A stretch of 64,000 bases of DNA from Amycolatopsis sp. CA-128772 (GTDB lineage: Bacteria; Actinomycetota; Actinomycetes; Mycobacteriales; Pseudonocardiaceae), in contig NZ_PPHG01000086.1 of the NCBI RefSeq assembly GCF_002904295.1, positions 124,001 through 188,000 on the forward strand, written 5' to 3'. Position 1 is the first letter of the stretch, and the number at the start of each line of letters is the position of its first letter. The notes beneath the pieces are model-generated. The model made no database searches. It worked only from the letters and a program-made list of their open reading frames with translations, and was not told where the DNA came from. The translations under genes were made by a program, and so were the position numbers. Shown one piece after another: positions 17,422 through 26,778 of the stretch.

Positions 17422-18468
17422 TCACCGAAGGGTGGAAGCGCGGACCACCAGTTCGGGGGTGAAGACGACCTGCCGGTGCTCGTGCCCGGTTTCGGTGGTT
17501 TCCGCCAGCAGGAGTTCCGCGGCCGTGCGGCCCAGGCGCCGCCGGGGCTGGCGGACCGACGTCAGCGGGACCGCGGCCGCCGCGGCGAACTCGATGTCGT
17601 CGTAGCCGACGATCGCCAGGTCGTCCGGGACGCGCATGCGGAGGTGGGCGCAGGTCTGCAGCAGGCCGAGGGCGACGAGGTCGTTGGCGCAGAACGCGGC
17701 GGTCGGCCGGACCGGCGCGGGCAGCCCCGCCAGCCGTTCGCCGGCGCCGCGGCCGTCGGCCACGGTCAGCGCCGACGTCGTCAGGTCGACGAGGTGCCCG
17801 GGACCCAGGCCGGCGGCGCTCAGCGCCCGCAGCGCACCGAGCCGCCGGTCGCGGACCTGGCCGATGGACGTGTGGTTGCCGACGAAGGCGATCCGCTCGT
17901 GGCCCTGTTCCGCCAGGTGCCGCACGGCGATTTCGCCGCCGTAGACGTCGTCGACCGCGACCGAGCAGAGCGTGGTGCCGCCGGGTGTGCGGTCGACGAC
18001 GACCACCGGCGTGCCGCGGCGGGCGATCTCGTGCAGCACCGGCGCGTCCGGGTCGACCGGCGTGATGAGGATGCCCTGGACGCGCTGCTGCTCGAGCCGG
18101 CCGAGGTAGGCCGCCTCCCGCGACGGCTGGTGCGCGCTGTTGCAGAGGAACAGGGAGAGGTCGCCTTCGCCGGCGGCGTCGGCAGCGTCTTCCATACCGG
18201 CCGCGACGTCGGTGAAGAACGGGTTGCTGCCGTCGAGCATGACGTAGGCCAGCACCCGGCTGCGCCCGGCGCGCAGCTGCCGCGCGGATTCGTTGCGCAC
18301 GAACCGGAGTTCGGCCATCGCGGCCTCGACCTTGGCCCGGGTCGCCGGGCTGACCCGGCCGGGCCGGTTGAGCACGTTGGACACCGTGCCGAGGGAAACG
18401 CCGGCAGCGGCCGCGACGTCCTTCATGCCCGCGGTCCGCGGCTCGGCGCCGGGCTCCCTGACCACCAT
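17422..18468 (-). CDS. LacI-family regulator, probable rhamnose repressor
   Basis: 348 residues. The LacI HTH (MKDVAAAAGVSLGTVSNVLNRPGRVSPATRAKV) begins after a 14-residue N-terminal tail. A periplasmic-binding-like sugar domain follows (VLAYVMLDGSNPFFTDVAAGMEDAA... AIVGYDDIEFAAAAAVPLTSVRQP). It is divergent from the rhamnose ABC/catabolic operon and upstream of the GH2 gene. Two TGAAACGTTTCA-like sites occur in the shared promoter region, supporting local control of both directions, presumably relieved by rhamnose or a rhamnose-derived sugar. The effector is inferred from context only. Confidence 0.88.
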   Translation of the reverse strand: MVVREPGAEPRTAGMKDVAAAAGVSLGTVSNVLNRPGRVSPATRAKVEAAMAELRFVRNESARQLRAGRSRVLAYVMLDGSNPFFTDVAAGMEDAADAAGEGDLSLFLCNSAHQPSREAAYLGRLEQQRVQGILITPVDPDAPVLHEIARRGTPVVVVDRTPGGTTLCSVAVDDVYGGEIAVRHLAEQGHERIAFVGNHTSIGQVRDRRLGALRALSAAGLGPGHLVDLTTSALTVADGRGAGERLAGLPAPVRPTAAFCANDLVALGLLQTCAHLRMRVPDDLAIVGYDDIEFAAAAAVPLTSVRQPRRRLGRTAAELLLAETTETGHEHRQVVFTPELVVRASTLR

Positions 18469-18492
18469 GCGACCCCTCTCGAACCGGGGCGT

Positions 18493-18504
18493 TGAAACGT
18501 AACA
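18493..18504. promoter_or_regulatory. LacI-type operator candidate, lacI side
   Basis: TGAAACGTAACA matches the palindrome TGAAACGTTTCA at 10 of 12 positions, including the central CG. It lies 25 nt upstream of the lacI ATG, suggesting autoregulation. Confidence 0.5.
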
Positions 18505-18603
18505 TCACCACGAACTGGTCGCTGGAGATGCCGTTTGGCCACGGCTGCACCGATCCATTGACTTCCTCTTCCGCCGCATAGTAGCTTCACCGCACCAGAT
18601 TTG

Positions 18604-18615
18604 TGAAACCTTTCA
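18604..18615. promoter_or_regulatory. LacI-type operator candidate, rhamnose operon side
   Basis: TGAAACCTTTCA has perfect TGAAA/TTTCA arms around a CC centre. It lies 14 nt upstream of the first rhamnose transport gene, where a bound repressor would block transcription or elongation. Confidence 0.6.
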
Positions 18616-18629
18616 ATCCGGAGGTCGCG

Positions 18630-20147
18630 ATGACGCGGCAGGATCCCGGCCGGGCGCCTTTGCTGGAGGTGCGCGGCGTGACGAAGTCGTTCGGCGCCGT
18701 CGCGGCCGTCGCCGGTGTGAGCTTCGGGTTGCACGCCGGGGAAGCCCACGCGCTGGTCGGGGAGAACGGCGCCGGCAAGTCCACGATCGTCAAGATGCTG
18801 GCCGGGGTGCACAAGCCCGACGACGGCACGCTGCTGCTGGACGGCGAGGCGATCGAGTTCGGCTCACCCGCCGACGCGAAGGCGGCCGGCATCGCGGTCA
18901 TCTACCAGGAGCCGACGCTGTTCCCGGACCTCAGCGTCGCGGAGAACATCGTGATGGGCCGCCACCCGCGCAAGAGCCTCGGCCGGATCGACCGGGCGGC
19001 GATCCGCGCCGAGGCCGAGCGGCTCTTCGCCCGCCTCGGCGTCCGCATCGACCCCGCCCGGCCCGCCCGGGGGTTGTCGATCGCCGACCAGCAGATCGTC
19101 GAGATCGCCAAGGCGCTCAGCGCCGACGCCCGCGTGCTGGTGATGGACGAGCCGACCGCCGCACTGACCCAGGTCGAGGTCGAGCGCCTGTTCAGCGTCG
19201 CCCGCACGCTGCGCCAGGAAGGCGCGGCGATCATGTTCATCTCCCACCGCTTCGAGGAGATCACCGAACTCTGCCAGCGCGTGACGATCATGCGCGACGG
19301 CAAGCACGTCTCCACCGACGCCCTGGACGACGTCACCGTCGAGGAGATGGTGAAGCGCATGGTCGGCCGTGACCTCGACGCGCTGTTCCCCAAGCAGGAC
19401 GTCGAACCCGGCGCGGTCGTGCTGGAGGCCGAGGGCCTGGCCCGCGAAGGCGTGTTCCGCGACATCTCCTTTTCCGTGCGCGCCGGGGAAATCGTCGCGT
19501 TCGCCGGGCTGGTCGGCTCCGGCCGCTCCGAAGTCGTCCAGGCCGTCTTCGGCGTCGACGAGCGAGACGCGGGCGTGGTGAAGGTGAGCGGCAAGAAACT
19601 CAAGCCGCACTCCTCGCGGGCCGCGATGGCCGCCGGGATGGCCCTCGTGCCCGAGGACCGGCGCCAGCAGGGCCTGATCATGGACCTCTCGATCGAGCGG
19701 AACGTAACCCTGCCGCGCTCGCGCGCGCTGTCGAAGCTCGGTTTCCTGACCGGCGCGAGCGAGCGGCAGGAGGCGCGGCGCTGGACCGAACGGCTGCGCA
19801 CCAAGTACGGCCGGCTCGGCGACCCCGTCGGCACGCTCTCGGGCGGCAACCAGCAGAAGGTCGTGCTGGCCAAGTGGCTGGCGATGGCGCCGAAGGTGCT
19901 GATCGTGGACGAGCCGACGCGCGGCATCGACGTCGGGACCAAGGCCGAGGTCCACCGGCTGATGTCCTCGCTGGCCGCCGAGGGCGTCGCGATCGTGATG
20001 GTGTCGTCCGAACTGCCGGAGGTGCTGGGCATGGCCGACCGCGTGCTGGTGATGCGGGAGGGCCGGATCGTGGCCGAGCTGCCGCGCGCCGAGGCGACCG
20101 AGGACTCGGTCATGTTCGCCGCGATGGGGCAGGGGGCCGCCGCATGA
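18630..20147 (+). CDS. rhaT: Rhamnose-type sugar ABC transporter, ATP-binding protein
   Basis: 505 residues with two fused ABC ATPase domains, as in the RbsA/RhaT class. Domain 1: Walker A GENGAGKSTIVKML, signature LSIADQQIVEIAKAL, Walker B VLVMDEPT. Domain 2 is degenerate at Walker A (GLVGSGRSEV) but retains LSGGNQQKVVLAKWL and VLIVDEPTRGID, the normal asymmetry for this class. The start at 18630 is chosen over a GTG at 18603 because it has GGAGG at proper spacing and the operator lies upstream. It is the first gene of a nine-gene operon; its stop overlaps the next start. Confidence 0.9.
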   Translation: MTRQDPGRAPLLEVRGVTKSFGAVAAVAGVSFGLHAGEAHALVGENGAGKSTIVKMLAGVHKPDDGTLLLDGEAIEFGSPADAKAAGIAVIYQEPTLFPDLSVAENIVMGRHPRKSLGRIDRAAIRAEAERLFARLGVRIDPARPARGLSIADQQIVEIAKALSADARVLVMDEPTAALTQVEVERLFSVARTLRQEGAAIMFISHRFEEITELCQRVTIMRDGKHVSTDALDDVTVEEMVKRMVGRDLDALFPKQDVEPGAVVLEAEGLAREGVFRDISFSVRAGEIVAFAGLVGSGRSEVVQAVFGVDERDAGVVKVSGKKLKPHSSRAAMAAGMALVPEDRRQQGLIMDLSIERNVTLPRSRALSKLGFLTGASERQEARRWTERLRTKYGRLGDPVGTLSGGNQQKVVLAKWLAMAPKVLIVDEPTRGIDVGTKAEVHRLMSSLAAEGVAIVMVSSELPEVLGMADRVLVMREGRIVAELPRAEATEDSVMFAAMGQGAAA

Positions 20148-21184
20148 CCGTCACCGAGGAGGCCCGCGTGGCGAAGGAACCGACCGTCCACTCGGGACGC
20201 TCGTGGACCGCGAACGTGCTGAAGGCGCGCGAATCCGGCATCGTCCTCGCCCTGATCGTCCTGATCGCGTTCACCGCGACGCAGAACTCCCGGTTCCTGT
20301 CCGGGCAGAGCATCCGCGACATCCTGCTGGGGACGGCGATCCTCGCGGTGCTCGCCGTCGGGCAGGCCATCGTGATGATCACCCGCAACATCGACCTCTC
20401 GGTCGGTTCGGTGCTCGGGCTGTCGGCGTTCGCCGTGGGCACGCTGATGAAGGACCACCCGGGCCTGCCGGTGCTCGTCGCCATCCTGGCCGGGCTCGCC
20501 GTCGGCGCGGCCTGCGGGCTGGTCAACGGCGCCCTGGTGCGGTTCGGCCAGGTGCCCGCGCTGGTCGTCACGCTCGGCACGCTCTACGCCTACCGCGGCG
20601 TCAGCTACTTCTGGGCCGGCGGCCAGCAGATCAACGCCGACAAGCTGCCGGCGTCCTTCCTGGACTTCGGCACCGCGTCGCTGCTCGGCGTGCCGTGGCT
20701 GGTGCTCATCGCGGTCCTGGTGCTGATCGTCGCCGGGATCGTGCTGCGCAGCTACCGCGCCGGCCGCGAGCTGTACGCGATGGGGTCGAGCCCCCAGGCG
20801 GCGAAGCTGGCCGGCATCCGGGTCGGCCGCAACACGAGCGCGGCCTTCCTGGTCAGCGGCGCCCTCGCGGGCCTCGCCGGGGTGCTGTTCGCCGCCCGGT
20901 TCGGCACCGTGGACGCGGCCGCCGGCACCGGCTACGAGCTCAACGTCGTCGCCGCGGCCGTCGTCGGCGGGGTCGCGGTGTTCGGCGGCAGCGGCTCGGT
21001 CTGGGGCGCCGGCCTCGGTGCCCTGCTGCTGACCGTCATCGGGAGTGCCCTGGCCGTGCTCGACATCAACCAGTTCTGGCAGCAGGCGATCGTCGGCGCG
21101 CTGATCCTGCTGGCCATCGGCGCCGACCGGCTCGTCGCCGTCCGGGTCGCCAAGGCACTGAAGAAGAGGGATTCCCATGTCTGA
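20144..21184 (+). CDS. rhaP: Sugar ABC transporter permease 1 (rhamnose)
   Basis: 346 residues with 8-10 transmembrane segments of the BPD_transp_2/RbsC type. Conserved NIDLSVGSVLGLSA and GSSPQAAKLAGIRVGR (the cytoplasmic EAA-like loop) are present. The ATG overlaps the ATPase stop (ATGA), implying translational coupling. It probably forms a heterodimeric channel with the next gene product. Confidence 0.9.
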   Translation: MTVTEEARVAKEPTVHSGRSWTANVLKARESGIVLALIVLIAFTATQNSRFLSGQSIRDILLGTAILAVLAVGQAIVMITRNIDLSVGSVLGLSAFAVGTLMKDHPGLPVLVAILAGLAVGAACGLVNGALVRFGQVPALVVTLGTLYAYRGVSYFWAGGQQINADKLPASFLDFGTASLLGVPWLVLIAVLVLIVAGIVLRSYRAGRELYAMGSSPQAAKLAGIRVGRNTSAAFLVSGALAGLAGVLFAARFGTVDAAAGTGYELNVVAAAVVGGVAVFGGSGSVWGAGLGALLLTVIGSALAVLDINQFWQQAIVGALILLAIGADRLVAVRVAKALKKRDSHV

Positions 21185-22175
21185 CCGAGGGAACCGGCTC
21201 GGCCGGCTGCTCAGCTGGGACGCCGCGGTCGTGCTCGTGACGGTGCTCGTCCTGATCGTCGCCTCCGGCGCCGTCGAGAACTTCGGCACCAGCCGCAACT
21301 TCACCTTCCTGCTGCTCGACCTGCTCCCCATCGCGCTGGTCGCGCTGCCGATGACGTTCATCATCGTCACCGGCGAAATCGACCTCTCGGTGGCGAGCAC
21401 GCTCGGCCTGACGTCGGCGGTGATGGGCTCGCTGTGGGACGCGGGCCTGTCGATCGAGACGATCATCCCGCTCTGCATCGTGCTCGGTGCGGTCCTGGGC
21501 GCCCTGAACGGCTTCTTCGTCACCGTGCTCAAGCTGCCGTCCCTCGCCGTCACGATCGGCACCCTGGCCCTTTACCGCGGCCTCGCGTTCGTGGTGCTGG
21601 GCGACGGCGCGGTCGCCGACTTCCCGCGTGCCTACACGACCTGGGTCACCGGGACGATCGGCGACGGCCCGATCCCGAACGTGCTTGTCCCGCTGGTGGT
21701 GATCGCGCTGATCTTCGGCGTCGTGCTGCACGCGACCCCGATCGGCCGCGGTGTCTTCGCCGCCGGCGCGGGGGAGCAGGCGGCCCGGTTCGCCGGCATC
21801 CGCACCGGGCGGCTCAAGTTCTGGCTGTACGTGGTGAGCGGCGCGGTCGCCGGTCTCGCCGGGGTGCTGTGGACGCTGCGGTACTCCAGCGCCCGCGCCG
21901 ACAACGGCTTCGGCCTCGAACTGGCCGTCGTGGCCGCCGTGCTGCTCGGCGGTGTGTCCATCTTCGGCGGCAAGGGCACGCTCCCCGGCGTGCTCGCCGG
22001 GGTGGTCCTGCTGGCCTCGCTCCAGAACGCCCTGCGCCTGCAGGACGTGTCGAACGAGGCGCTCAACATCGTGACCGGCGTGCTCCTGATCGTGTCAGTC
22101 CTGCTCCCCAACATCGTGACGTCGGCCCGCACGGCAGTGCGACGCCGTCGGCAAGCGGTAACTCCGGAAAGGTGA
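21177..22175 (+). CDS. rhaQ: Sugar ABC transporter permease 2 (rhamnose)
   Basis: 332 residues, homologous to the preceding permease. Key motifs are GEIDLSVASTLGLTSAVMG and GAGEQAARFAGIRTGRLKF, with about nine transmembrane helices. It overlaps the previous gene by 8 bp. Two distinct permeases with one double ATPase is the arrangement of RhaPQT-type rhamnose importers. Confidence 0.9.
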   Translation: MSDRGNRLGRLLSWDAAVVLVTVLVLIVASGAVENFGTSRNFTFLLLDLLPIALVALPMTFIIVTGEIDLSVASTLGLTSAVMGSLWDAGLSIETIIPLCIVLGAVLGALNGFFVTVLKLPSLAVTIGTLALYRGLAFVVLGDGAVADFPRAYTTWVTGTIGDGPIPNVLVPLVVIALIFGVVLHATPIGRGVFAAGAGEQAARFAGIRTGRLKFWLYVVSGAVAGLAGVLWTLRYSSARADNGFGLELAVVAAVLLGGVSIFGGKGTLPGVLAGVVLLASLQNALRLQDVSNEALNIVTGVLLIVSVLLPNIVTSARTAVRRRRQAVTPER

Positions 22176-22180
22176 CGAAG

Positions 22181-23242
22181 ATGTCCCGACGGTTCCTCAC
22201 CGGCGCAGTGTCGGCCGGGCTGGTGCTGGTCCTGGCCGCCTGCGGCGGCACGACCAAGAACGACAACGCCGGCTCCGGCGCGCAGCAGTCCACCGCCGCG
22301 GCGAACCCGAACGCCGCGGCCGCGACCGGCGTCAAGATGGCGTTCCTGCCCAAGCAGCTCAACAACCCCTACAGCGACATCGAGGTCAGCGGCGGCAAGG
22401 CGGCGCTCGATGAGCTGAAGGGCGAGTACAAGCTGGTCGGGCCGAACGACGCCAGCGCGTCGTCGCAGGTCAGCTACATCAACACGCTGATCCAGCAGCA
22501 GCAGGACGTCATCGGCATCGCCGCGAACGACCCGAACGCCGTGTGCCCGTCGCTCAACCAGGCCCGCAGCGCCGGCATCAAGGTCGTCGCCTTCGACTCC
22601 GACGCCGCCAAGGACTGCCGCGACGTCTTCATCAACCAGGCCACCACCCAGGGCATCGGCGAGGCGCTGGCCAAGCAGGCCAAGGACCTCTCCGGCGGCT
22701 CCGGCGAGATCGCGGTCCTGTCGGCGACCCCGAACGCCACCAACCAGAACGCCTGGATCGACGTCCTCAAGAAGGAGCTGGCCAAGCCGGAGTACGCCGG
22801 CCTGAAGCTCGACAAGATCGCCTACGGCAACGATGACGACCAGAAGTCGTTCCAGGAGGCCCAGGGCCTGCTGCAGTCGTTCCCGAACCTCAAGGTGATC
22901 GTCTCGCCGACGACCGTGGGCATCGCGGCCGCCGCGCGGTACGTCAGTTCGTCCAGCTACAAGGGCAAGGTCGCGGTGACCGGCCTCGGCACGCCGAACC
23001 AGATGCGCGCCTTCGTCAAGGACGGCACCGTGAAGCAGTTCGCGCTGTGGAACCCGGCCGACATCGGCTACCTCGCCGCCTACGCGGGTGTTGCGCTCAA
23101 GTCGGGCCAGATCACCGGCAAGGAAGGCGAGAAGTTCAAGGCGGGCAAGCTCGGGGACTACACGATCGGCGCGGGCGGCGAGATCGTCCTCGGCCCGCCG
23201 ACGACCTTCGACGCGAACAACATCGACAAGTTCACCTTCTGA
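22181..23242 (+). CDS. rhaS: Rhamnose ABC transporter substrate-binding lipoprotein
   Basis: 353 residues. A lipoprotein signal MSRRFLTGAVSAGLVLVLAAC (lipobox LAAC) is followed by a low-complexity linker and a Peripla_BP_4 sugar-binding fold (KMAFLPKQLNNPYSDIEVSG, INTLIQQQQDVIGIAANDP, VVAFDSDAAKDCRDVFINQ). RhaS-type proteins deliver L-rhamnose to the RhaPQT permease. The ATG has GGAAAGG eight bases upstream. Its stop overlaps the mutarotase ATG. Confidence 0.9.
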   Translation: MSRRFLTGAVSAGLVLVLAACGGTTKNDNAGSGAQQSTAAANPNAAAATGVKMAFLPKQLNNPYSDIEVSGGKAALDELKGEYKLVGPNDASASSQVSYINTLIQQQQDVIGIAANDPNAVCPSLNQARSAGIKVVAFDSDAAKDCRDVFINQATTQGIGEALAKQAKDLSGGSGEIAVLSATPNATNQNAWIDVLKKELAKPEYAGLKLDKIAYGNDDDQKSFQEAQGLLQSFPNLKVIVSPTTVGIAAAARYVSSSSYKGKVAVTGLGTPNQMRAFVKDGTVKQFALWNPADIGYLAAYAGVALKSGQITGKEGEKFKAGKLGDYTIGAGGEIVLGPPTTFDANNIDKFTF

Positions 23243-23577
23243 TGCCACGGTACTGCTTCTGCCTCCAGGTCAAGCCCGACCGGAAAGCCGAGTACGCCGA
23301 GCGGCACCGGGCGGTGTGGCCCGAGATGCGGCAGGCCCTGCACGACACCGGCTGGCGCAACTATTCGCTGTTCCTCCGCGACGACGGCCTGCTGATCGGG
23401 TACGTCGAGGCGGACGACCTCGAAGCCGCACAGGCCGCCATGGCGGAGACCGACGTCAACACCCGCTGGCAGGCGGAAATGGCGGAGTTCTTCACCGGCC
23501 TCGACGGCCGCCCGCCGGATGCCGGGTTCCAGCTGCTCGACGAGGTCTTCCACCTCGACGTCCCGGAAGGACAATGA
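23242..23577 (+). CDS. rhaM: L-rhamnose mutarotase
   Basis: 111 residues (family about 104). The typical start MPRYCFCLQVKPDRKAEY, HRAVWPEMRQALHDTGWRNYS and a terminal EVFHLD are present. It interconverts alpha- and beta-L-rhamnose so that the isomerase receives its preferred anomer. The ATG overlaps the lipoprotein stop codon by one base. Confidence 0.93.
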   Translation: MPRYCFCLQVKPDRKAEYAERHRAVWPEMRQALHDTGWRNYSLFLRDDGLLIGYVEADDLEAAQAAMAETDVNTRWQAEMAEFFTGLDGRPPDAGFQLLDEVFHLDVPEGQ

Positions 23578-24749
23578 TCGCCATGGGTGACTTGACCGCG
23601 GTGAAAGCGGCTTTGCGGGCCCAGCGCATCGAGACGCCGTCGTGGGCGTACGCGAACTCGGGCACCCGGTTCAAGGTGTTCCCGCAACCCGGCGTGCCGC
23701 GCACGCCGGAGGAGAAGATCGCCGACGCGGCCACCGTGCACCAGTTCACCGGGGTGGCGCCGAGCGTGGCACTGCACATCCCGTGGGATCGCGTGGACGA
23801 CTACGGCGCCTTGACCGCGTACGCGCGGGACCTGGGTGTCGAGATCGGCGCGATCAACACCAACGTCTTCCAGGACGAGGACTACAAGCTCGGCTCGGTC
23901 ACCAACCCCGACCCGGGCATCCGCCGCAAGGCGACCGACCACCTCCTCGAAGCCATCGACATCATGGACGCGACGGGTTCGCGCGACTTGAAGCTGTGGT
24001 TCTCCGACGGCATCAACTACCCGGGCCAGGACGACATCCGGGACCGGCAGGACCGCCTCGCGGCCGCCCTTCGCGAGGCCTACGACCGGCTGGGGCCGGA
24101 CCAGCGGATGCTGCTGGAGTACAAGCTCTTCGAGCCCGCGTTCTACGCCACCGACGTCCCGGACTGGGGCACGTCCTACGCCCACTGCATGGAGCTGGGG
24201 GAGCGGGCCACGGTCTGCATCGACACCGGCCACCACGCACCCGGCACGAACATCGAGTTCATCGTGGCGTTCCTGCTGCGGGCGGGCAAACTGGGCGCGT
24301 TCGACTTCAATTCGCGGTTCTACGCCGACGACGACCTGATGGTCGGGGCGGCGGACCCCTTCCAGCTGTTCCGGATCATGTACGAGATCGTCCGCGGTGA
24401 CGCGCTCGACCCGTCGTACGGGATCGCGTTCATGCTCGACCAGTGCCACAACATCGAGGCGAAGATCCCGGCGATCATCCGGTCGGTGATGAACGTCCAG
24501 GAAGCGACCGCGAAGGCCCTGCTGGTCGACCGTGACGCACTGCGCGCCGCCCAGCAGGCGGGCAACGTCCTGGAGTCGAACGCCGTGCTGATGGACGCCT
24601 ACAACACCGACGTCCGGCCGCTGCTGGCCGAGCTGCGCACGGAAGCCGGGCTCGACCCGGACCCGATCGCGGCTTACCACCGCAGCGGGTACCCGGAGCA
24701 GATCGTGGCCGAGCGCGCCGGCGGCACGCAGGCCGGATGGGGAGCATGA
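23574..24749 (+). CDS. rhaI: L-rhamnose isomerase
   Basis: 391 residues of the RhaI (Pseudomonas/Streptomyces) type rather than the E. coli RhaA type. Recognisable segments are ETPSWAYANSGTRFKVFPQPG, SDGINYPGQDDIRDRQDRL, LLEYKLFEPAFYATDVPDWG and the metal-site region CIDTGHHAPGTNIEF...DFNSRFYADDD. It converts L-rhamnose to L-rhamnulose. The first ATG (23574) overlaps the mutarotase stop but is only 2 nt from GGAAGGA; an ATG at 23583 is 11 nt away, so the exact start is uncertain. Confidence 0.93.
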   Translation: MIAMGDLTAVKAALRAQRIETPSWAYANSGTRFKVFPQPGVPRTPEEKIADAATVHQFTGVAPSVALHIPWDRVDDYGALTAYARDLGVEIGAINTNVFQDEDYKLGSVTNPDPGIRRKATDHLLEAIDIMDATGSRDLKLWFSDGINYPGQDDIRDRQDRLAAALREAYDRLGPDQRMLLEYKLFEPAFYATDVPDWGTSYAHCMELGERATVCIDTGHHAPGTNIEFIVAFLLRAGKLGAFDFNSRFYADDDLMVGAADPFQLFRIMYEIVRGDALDPSYGIAFMLDQCHNIEAKIPAIIRSVMNVQEATAKALLVDRDALRAAQQAGNVLESNAVLMDAYNTDVRPLLAELRTEAGLDPDPIAAYHRSGYPEQIVAERAGGTQAGWGA

Positions 24750-26770
24750 CGATGACCGTGCCGGAGCAGCTCATCGCGCGCAGCAACGCGCTCGGAGCCG
24801 ACCCGCGCAACACCAACTACGCCGGCGGCAACACCTCCGCGAAGGGTGCGGTGACCGACCCGGTCACCGGCTCGCCCACCGACGTCCTGTGGGTCAAGGG
24901 CTCCGGCGGCGACCTCGGCACGCTCAAAGAATCCGGGCTCGCCGTGCTGCGGCTGGACCGGCTGCGCGCCCTGGTCGACGTTTACCCGGGCGTCGAGCGC
25001 GAGGACGAGATGGTCGCCGCGTTCGACTACTGCCTGCACGGCCGGGGCGGGGCGGCGCCGTCGATCGACACCGCGATGCACGGCCTCGTGGAGGCCCCGC
25101 ACGTCGACCACCTGCACCCGGACTCGGGCATCGCGCTGGCCACGGCGGCCGACGGCCCGGCGCTGACCAAGGAGTGCTTCGGCGACCGGGTCGCGTGGGT
25201 GGACTGGCGGCGGCCCGGGTTCCAGCTCGGCCTGGACATCGCCGCGGTCAAGGCGGCCAACCCGCAGGCCATCGGCGTCATCCTCGGCGGGCACGGCATC
25301 ACCGCGTGGGGCGCGACTTCCGAGGAGTGCGAGCGCAACTCCCTGGAGATCATCCGCACGGCGGAGGCCTTCCTGGCGGAGCGGGGTGCGCCGGAGCCGT
25401 TCGGGCCGGTCGTCCCCGGCTTCGAGGCCCTGCCACCGGAGGAGCGGCACGCGCGGGCGGCGGCGCTGGCGCCGGTGATCCGCGGGCTGGCCTCGACCGA
25501 CCAGCGGCAGGTCGGCCACTACACCGACAGCGACGTCGTCCTCGAGTTCCTGTCCCGCGAAAAGCTCGCCCCGCTGGCCGCGCTGGGCACCTCGTGCCCG
25601 GACCACTTCCTGCGCACCAAGGTCCGCCCCCTCGTCGTGGACCTCCCGGCGACTGCGGCGGTCGAGGACGTCGTCGCGCGGCTGAAGGAACTGCACGCCG
25701 AGTACCGCGACGAGTACCGCGCCTACTACGAGCGGCACGCCGACGCCGATTCGCCCGCGATGCGCGGCGCCGACCCGGCCATCGTGCTCGTCCCCGGCGT
25801 CGGGATGTTCTCCTTCGGCAAGGACAAGCAGACCGCGCGGGTGGCGGGCGAGTTCTACGTCAACGCCATCAACGTGATGCGCGGCGCCGAGGCGGTGTCC
25901 ACCTACGCGCCGATCCCCGAAAGCGAGAAGTTCCGGATCGAGTACTGGGCGCTCGAAGAGGCGAAGCTGCAGCGGATGCCGAAGCCCAAGCCCCTCGCCG
26001 GACGGATCGCCCTGGTCACGGGCGCGGGTTCGGGCATCGGCAAGGCCATCGCCCGGCGGCTCGCGGCCGAAGGCGCGTGCGTGACGATCGCCGACCTCAA
26101 CAGCGACGCGGCCGCCGAGGTCGCGGCGGAGATCGGCGGCACGGCCGTCACCGCCGACGTCACCGACGCCGCGGCGGTTCAGGCGGCGATCGACGCGACC
26201 GTGCTGGCCTTCGGCGGCCTCGACCTGGTCGTCAACAACGCCGGGCTGTCCATCTCGAAGCCGCTGCTGGAGACCACCGAACGCGACTGGGACCTGCAGC
26301 ACGACGTGATGGCCAAGGGCTCGTTCCTGGTCGCCCGGGCCGCCGCGAAGGCGATGATCGACCAGGGCATCGGCGGTGACATCGTCTACATCTCGTCGAA
26401 GAACTCCGTGTTCGCCGGCCCGAACAACGTCGCCTACGGGGCGGCCAAGGCCGACCAGGCCCACCAGGTCCGGCTGCTGGCCGCCGAACTCGGCGGGTAC
26501 GGCATCCGCGTCAACGGCGTGAACCCCGACGGCGTCGTCCAGGGTTCCGGCATCTTCGCCGGCGGCTGGGGCGCCCAGCGGGCGGCCGTGTACGGCGTCG
26601 AAGAGTCGAAGCTCGGCGAGTTCTATGCCCAGCGGACCATCCTCAAGCGCGAAGTGCTGCCCGAACACGTGGCCGCCGCGGTGTTCGCGTTGACCGGCGG
26701 CGAGCTCACCCACACCACCGGCCTGCACGTGCCGGTGGACGCCGGGGTGGCCGCCGCGTTCCTGCGCTAG
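24746..26770 (+). CDS. rhaD: Bifunctional rhamnulose-1-phosphate aldolase/short-chain dehydrogenase
   Basis: About 674 residues. Residues 1-410 form a class II aldolase domain (NTNYAGGNTSAKG, the metal-binding VDHLHPDSGI, LGGHGITAWG). Residues about 418-674 are a Rossmann SDR with VTGAGSGIGKAIA, NNAGLS and catalytic Tyr/Lys in AYGAAKADQ. The aldolase splits rhamnulose-1-phosphate to DHAP and L-lactaldehyde. The SDR then oxidises or reduces lactaldehyde, channelling a reactive aldehyde. The ATG at 24746 overlaps the isomerase stop; in-frame ATGs at 24737 and 24752 are alternatives. Confidence 0.92.
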   Translation: MTMTVPEQLIARSNALGADPRNTNYAGGNTSAKGAVTDPVTGSPTDVLWVKGSGGDLGTLKESGLAVLRLDRLRALVDVYPGVEREDEMVAAFDYCLHGRGGAAPSIDTAMHGLVEAPHVDHLHPDSGIALATAADGPALTKECFGDRVAWVDWRRPGFQLGLDIAAVKAANPQAIGVILGGHGITAWGATSEECERNSLEIIRTAEAFLAERGAPEPFGPVVPGFEALPPEERHARAAALAPVIRGLASTDQRQVGHYTDSDVVLEFLSREKLAPLAALGTSCPDHFLRTKVRPLVVDLPATAAVEDVVARLKELHAEYRDEYRAYYERHADADSPAMRGADPAIVLVPGVGMFSFGKDKQTARVAGEFYVNAINVMRGAEAVSTYAPIPESEKFRIEYWALEEAKLQRMPKPKPLAGRIALVTGAGSGIGKAIARRLAAEGACVTIADLNSDAAAEVAAEIGGTAVTADVTDAAAVQAAIDATVLAFGGLDLVVNNAGLSISKPLLETTERDWDLQHDVMAKGSFLVARAAAKAMIDQGIGGDIVYISSKNSVFAGPNNVAYGAAKADQAHQVRLLAAELGGYGIRVNGVNPDGVVQGSGIFAGGWGAQRAAVYGVEESKLGEFYAQRTILKREVLPEHVAAAVFALTGGELTHTTGLHVPVDAGVAAAFLR

Positions 26771-26778
26771 GAGAACCC

